Assembly: GCA_003221435.1 (NCBI GenBank)
Contig: QHRS01000285.1
Location: 1-7,344, forward strand
Source of the DNA: Candidatus Rokuibacteriota bacterium
GTDB taxonomy: Bacteria > Methylomirabilota > Methylomirabilia > Rokubacteriales > CSP1-6
DNA length: 7,344 bases
Direction of reading: 5' to 3'
The position numbers and the translations under genes were made by a program. Shown here one piece after another: positions 4,872 to 7,344 of the stretch (positions are counted from its first letter, which is position 1; every line of letters starts with the position of its first letter). Under the pieces are notes generated by a model. That model saw only the letters and a list, made by a program, of their open reading frames with translations, was not told where the DNA came from and ran no database searches.

Positions 4872-5960
4872 ATGAGCGAAGCCGGTCCCGATCCGGAGCT
4901 GATTCACGCTGTTCCGCTTGAGCCGCCAAAGAGGCCGCTCTTCGCCGGGATCCTGCCGAAGCTGTCGTGGTTCCGGACGATCGTCGGTATCACGGCCGGG
5001 TTGCTCTCCATCAGCGGCGCGCTCTACCCGTTCGTTCGTCCCGTCAAGCCGCTACCCGTCTCGACGGGCGAAATGGTCACGATCGTCCAGGACGCTCGGT
5101 CGGCCAAGCCCGTGCCCGACGCCACCATCGAAGTCCTCACGCTCAAGGACGCGCTCGTGACCACCCTCACCCCGCTGGACCAGGGCCGGGCTCGCCAGGC
5201 TCTGAAGGAGGGCACCTACAAGCTCCGCGTGAGCCATTCGCAGTTCGCAACCGCGGTCCGCGAGATTCAGGTGATCGCGGGGCAGACCGCGGAGGTACGA
5301 GTCCAGCTCGCGCCGCCGTTTCCCGTCACGTCGCCCGTCTCGACGGGCGAAGTGGTCACGATCGTCCAGGACGCTCGGTCCGCCAAGCCCGTGCCTGACG
5401 CCACCATCGAAGTCCTCACGCTCAAGGACGCGCTCGTGACCACCCTCACCCCGCTGAACCAGGGCCGGGCTCGCCTGGCTCTGAAGGAGGGCAGCTACAA
5501 GCTCCGCGTGAGCCATTCACGTTTCCGAACCGCGCTCCGCGAGATTCAGGTGATCGCGGGGCAGTCTGCGGAGGTACGAGTTCAGCTCGCGCCGCCGGCT
5601 CCCGTCACGCCGCCCGTCTCGACGGGCGAAGTGGTCACGATCGTCCAGGACGCTCGGTCGGCCAAGCCTGTGCCCGACGCCACCATCGAGGTCCTCACGC
5701 TCAAGAACGCGCTCGTGACCACCCTCATAGCGAGGGATCGGGGCCGGGCTCGCCAGATTCTGAAGGAGGGCAGCTACAAGCTCCGCGTGAGCCACTCGCG
5801 ATTCAAGACCGCGGTCCGCGAGATTCGGGTGATCGCGGGGCGTACCGCGGAGGTACGAGTCCGGCTCGTGCAGAAGCCGAGCTTCCCGTCGTCTCTGGTC
5901 AAGGACGCGACGCACGCGATCAACGAGGGCGTCGACGCGCTCAAGCACACCTTCCGCTAG
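4872..5960 (+). CDS. Membrane-anchored protein with three near-identical carboxypeptidase-regulatory-like repeats
   Basis: A 362-residue protein of unknown function. Residues 1-32 are short, polar and proline-rich (probably cytoplasmic). Residues 33-55 (WFRTIVGITAGLLSISGALY and on) form one membrane segment, so the rest should face the periplasm or outside. Residues 62-335 are three tandem repeats of 93 residues with no gaps. Each reads as a beta-sandwich: VTIVQDARSAKPVPDATIEV, a turn with RAR, then KEG(T/S)YKLRVSHS, REI(Q/R)VIAG and AEVRV(Q/R)L. This pattern (start strand, 'pv-dA-i-V', 'G-Y-L-V', closing 'v-v-aG--aevrv-L') is that of CarboxypepD_reg-like/PEGA-like domains, usually structural or adhesive modules. 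The tail SSLVKDATHAINEGVDALKH looks like a short amphipathic helix. No catalytic motif is seen. The ATG at 4872 has only AAGG one base away, too close to act as a Shine-Dalgarno. It is convergent with the fatty-acid transporter, 26 bases apart. Confidence 0.82.
   Translation: MSEAGPDPELIHAVPLEPPKRPLFAGILPKLSWFRTIVGITAGLLSISGALYPFVRPVKPLPVSTGEMVTIVQDARSAKPVPDATIEVLTLKDALVTTLTPLDQGRARQALKEGTYKLRVSHSQFATAVREIQVIAGQTAEVRVQLAPPFPVTSPVSTGEVVTIVQDARSAKPVPDATIEVLTLKDALVTTLTPLNQGRARLALKEGSYKLRVSHSRFRTALREIQVIAGQSAEVRVQLAPPAPVTPPVSTGEVVTIVQDARSAKPVPDATIEVLTLKNALVTTLIARDRGRARQILKEGSYKLRVSHSRFKTAVREIRVIAGRTAEVRVRLVQKPSFPSSLVKDATHAINEGVDALKHTFR
5055..5333 (+). repeat. Tandem repeat unit 1 of the membrane-anchored protein
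   Basis: First 279-bp unit, residues 62-154. By hand alignment it differs from unit 2 at about 18 of 279 bases. Its distinguishing residues are Met68, and Gln/Ala in SQFATAV where the later units have Arg or Lys. Confidence 0.92.
5334..5612 (+). repeat. Tandem repeat unit 2 of the membrane-anchored protein
   Basis: Second 279-bp unit, residues 155-247, exactly in register with unit 1 (TCGACGGGCG at 5061 and again at 5340). It carries SRFRTAL in the variable segment and Asn in place of Asp in TPLNQ. Confidence 0.92.
5613..5867 (+). repeat. Tandem repeat unit 3 of the membrane-anchored protein
   Basis: Third unit, residues 248 to about 332, again 279 bp after the previous one (TCGACGGGCG at 5619). 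It is the most divergent: LIARDRGRARQI replaces the LTPL-type loop and SRFKTAV the variable segment. It ends in RLVQKP instead of the proline-rich linker, leading into the C-terminal tail. Confidence 0.9.
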
Positions 5961-5986
5961 GAGTTTCTGCATCCCTCCGGCCCCGA

Positions 5987-7344
5987 TTACGAGAAGACGG
6001 GCGGATGGTACGTCAGCGTCCGGGCGAGGAGCCACATGAGGAAGAACACGAGCGGGATGTGCACGATGACCTGCAGGATCGAGTAGCCGACCAGTTCCCG
6101 GGCCTTGACGCCGAGCACGCCGAGCAGCGGCAGCATCCAGAAGGGGTTCACGAGGTTCGGCAGCGCTTCGGCGGCGTTGTAGATCTGGACCACCCAGCCG
6201 AGGTGCACGTGCAGGGTGTTGGCGGCCTGCATCACGTACGGCGCCTCGATGACCCACTTGCCCCCGCCCGACGGCACGAAGAGTCCGAGCACGGCCGAGT
6301 ACGCCGACACGAGCAGTGGGAACGTCTGCTCGTTGGACACGGTCACGAAGATCCTTGCCAGCCAGTCCGAGAGCGTGACGTCTCCCGGGCCCTTGGCTCC
6401 GGTGAGGATCGCCGCGATGCTCGCGTAGAACGGGAACTGGACCAGCACGCCCGCGGTCGAGGGCACGGCCCTCGCCACCGCCTGGAGAAACCGCCTCGGC
6501 CGCCAGTGCAGGAGCAAGCCCGCCATCAGGAAGATGAAGTTGTAGGTGTTGAGGTTCGCGATCGCGGTCATCGGTCCCTGGCTCGTGAAGGTGCTCGCGA
6601 GCCACCCGGCGGCCGGAATCGCGATCAGGATCGTGAGCAGCGGACTGTACTCCAGCCATTCGCCCGGGCGCTCGCGCGGCTCGAGGTCGTTCCGGATCGG
6701 ATCGAGCACGACTCCGAAGCTCTCGGCCGGCCGCGCCGCCGCGTCGGACGGTGCCCCGAAGTAGGCGATCGCCACTGAGACCACGAGGAGGACCAGCGCG
6801 GTGGCCAGGCCCTGCCAGAGGAAGATCGTCTCCGTGAACGGGATGACGCCGGTGATCTGCAGCAGCGCAGGCGGCAGGCTCGCCTTGTTGGCCTGCAGCT
6901 GCGCAGCCGAGGAGGAGAGGCCAAGCGCCCAGATGCTGCCGACCCCGAGGTAGGCGGCTGCACCGGCGGCGCGATAGTCCATGCGCGGTCGTCGGCGCGC
7001 GAGCTCCCGGACGAGCAGGCCGCTGAAGATCAGGCTGAAGCCCCAGCTGATCAGCGAGGTCAGCATGCTCAGGAGCCCGATGTACGCGACCGCGCCGCGC
7101 CCGGTCCTCGGCACGGCCGCGAGCCGTTCGATCAGGCGGGCGACGGGCGGCGAGCTGGCGACGACGTAGCCGCCGACGATGATGAGCGCCATCTGCATGG
7201 TGAAGGGGATCAGGTCCCAGAAGCCCTTGCCGAACTGCAGCATCACGGCCCGGGGCGGCGCGCCGATCGCGAGGGATCCGATGGCGACGACCACGACGGC
7301 CAGCATCGCGAAGACGAACGCATCGGGGAACCAGCGCTCGCTCC
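5987..7344 (-). CDS. AtoE-family short-chain fatty acid transporter (N-terminus cut by window edge)
   Basis: Polytopic inner-membrane carrier of the AtoE / SCFA_trans family, which takes up acetoacetate, butyrate and similar short-chain carboxylates. The frame shows 451 residues. ATG 7306 is internal: the frame continues to the edge as SERWFPDAFVFAMLAV, which matches the family start (x-E-R-W-x-P-D-A-F-V-F-A). Only roughly 10-20 residues should be missing, since the family is about 440-470 long. Diagnostic blocks, counted from Met7306, are SWGFSLIFSGLLVREL near 87-102, GLFVPSGGGKWVIEAP near 341-356, and EALPNLVNPFWMLPLLGVLG near 380-399, followed by KARELVGY. The operon partners, if any, lie to the right. 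Substrate preference within the family is not readable; a CoA-transferase or thiolase next to it would support acetoacetate or butyrate. Confidence 0.92.
   Translation of the reverse strand, partial: SERWFPDAFVFAMLAVVVVAIGSLAIGAPPRAVMLQFGKGFWDLIPFTMQMALIIVGGYVVASSPPVARLIERLAAVPRTGRGAVAYIGLLSMLTSLISWGFSLIFSGLLVRELARRRPRMDYRAAGAAAYLGVGSIWALGLSSSAAQLQANKASLPPALLQITGVIPFTETIFLWQGLATALVLLVVSVAIAYFGAPSDAAARPAESFGVVLDPIRNDLEPRERPGEWLEYSPLLTILIAIPAAGWLASTFTSQGPMTAIANLNTYNFIFLMAGLLLHWRPRRFLQAVARAVPSTAGVLVQFPFYASIAAILTGAKGPGDVTLSDWLARIFVTVSNEQTFPLLVSAYSAVLGLFVPSGGGKWVIEAPYVMQAANTLHVHLGWVVQIYNAAEALPNLVNPFWMLPLLGVLGVKARELVGYSILQVIVHIPLVFFLMWLLARTLTYHPPVFS

Noticed and set aside
5055..5867. Tandem repeats as a CRISPR array or mobile-element repeat
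   Set aside because: Units are 279 bp, contiguous and in frame with no spacers, and encode a protein domain. There is no transposase or cas gene nearby.
5517..6659. 380-codon minus-strand frame spanning the repeat gene and the transporter
   Set aside because: It is out of frame with the AtoE-type protein and antisense to the repeat protein; its repeated pattern simply mirrors the DNA repeats.
1..7344. New defence system, phage or integrated element
   Set aside because: All recognisable genes are transport or metabolism genes. No nuclease, helicase, reverse transcriptase, integrase, toxin pair or phage structural gene is seen.

Overview
The window is a very GC-rich stretch of bacterial chromosome with densely packed genes, GTG starts and strong codon third-position GC bias, so nearly every gene has long open frames on its antisense strand. 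The gene set (Liv-type amino-acid ABC transporter, zinc dehydrogenase, AtoE-type carboxylate carrier) suits a free-living heterotroph from soil or the subsurface. A Rokubacteria/Methylomirabilota-like or proteobacterial source is a guess from style, not something the sequence proves.

Region 1 (1-3968, minus strand, transcribed right to left) is one operon. It begins with a zinc-dependent medium-chain alcohol/polyol-type dehydrogenase (2925-3968). A Tat-exported periplasmic binding protein (1777-2886) follows, then the two membrane permeases LivH (787-1671) and LivM (790 to beyond the left edge). LivH and LivM overlap by an ATGA. The ATPase genes livG and livF are not in view and would be expected beyond the left edge. 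A good sigma70-like promoter lies just upstream of the dehydrogenase, with an inverted repeat inside it. The 3' end of the binding-protein gene looks damaged: the frame stops early, and a convincing C-terminal tail continues in another frame.

Region 2 (4190-4579, plus strand) is a small stand-alone protein made of two ACT domains, divergent from the operon and followed by a strong GC hairpin. It could be an amino-acid sensor linked to the transporter, but only its position suggests this.

Region 3 (4872-5960, plus strand) encodes a single-pass membrane protein whose exported part is three nearly identical 93-residue beta-sandwich repeats. The repeat period is exactly 279 bp. The gene has no usable Shine-Dalgarno and may be leaderless.

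Region 4 (5987-7344, minus strand, convergent with region 3) is an AtoE-family short-chain fatty-acid transporter, cut at its N-terminus by the window edge.

Most of the window is ordinary transport and catabolism. The parts worth a second look are the triplicated repeat protein, the disrupted binding-protein gene, and the divergent control region between the dehydrogenase operon and the ACT protein.
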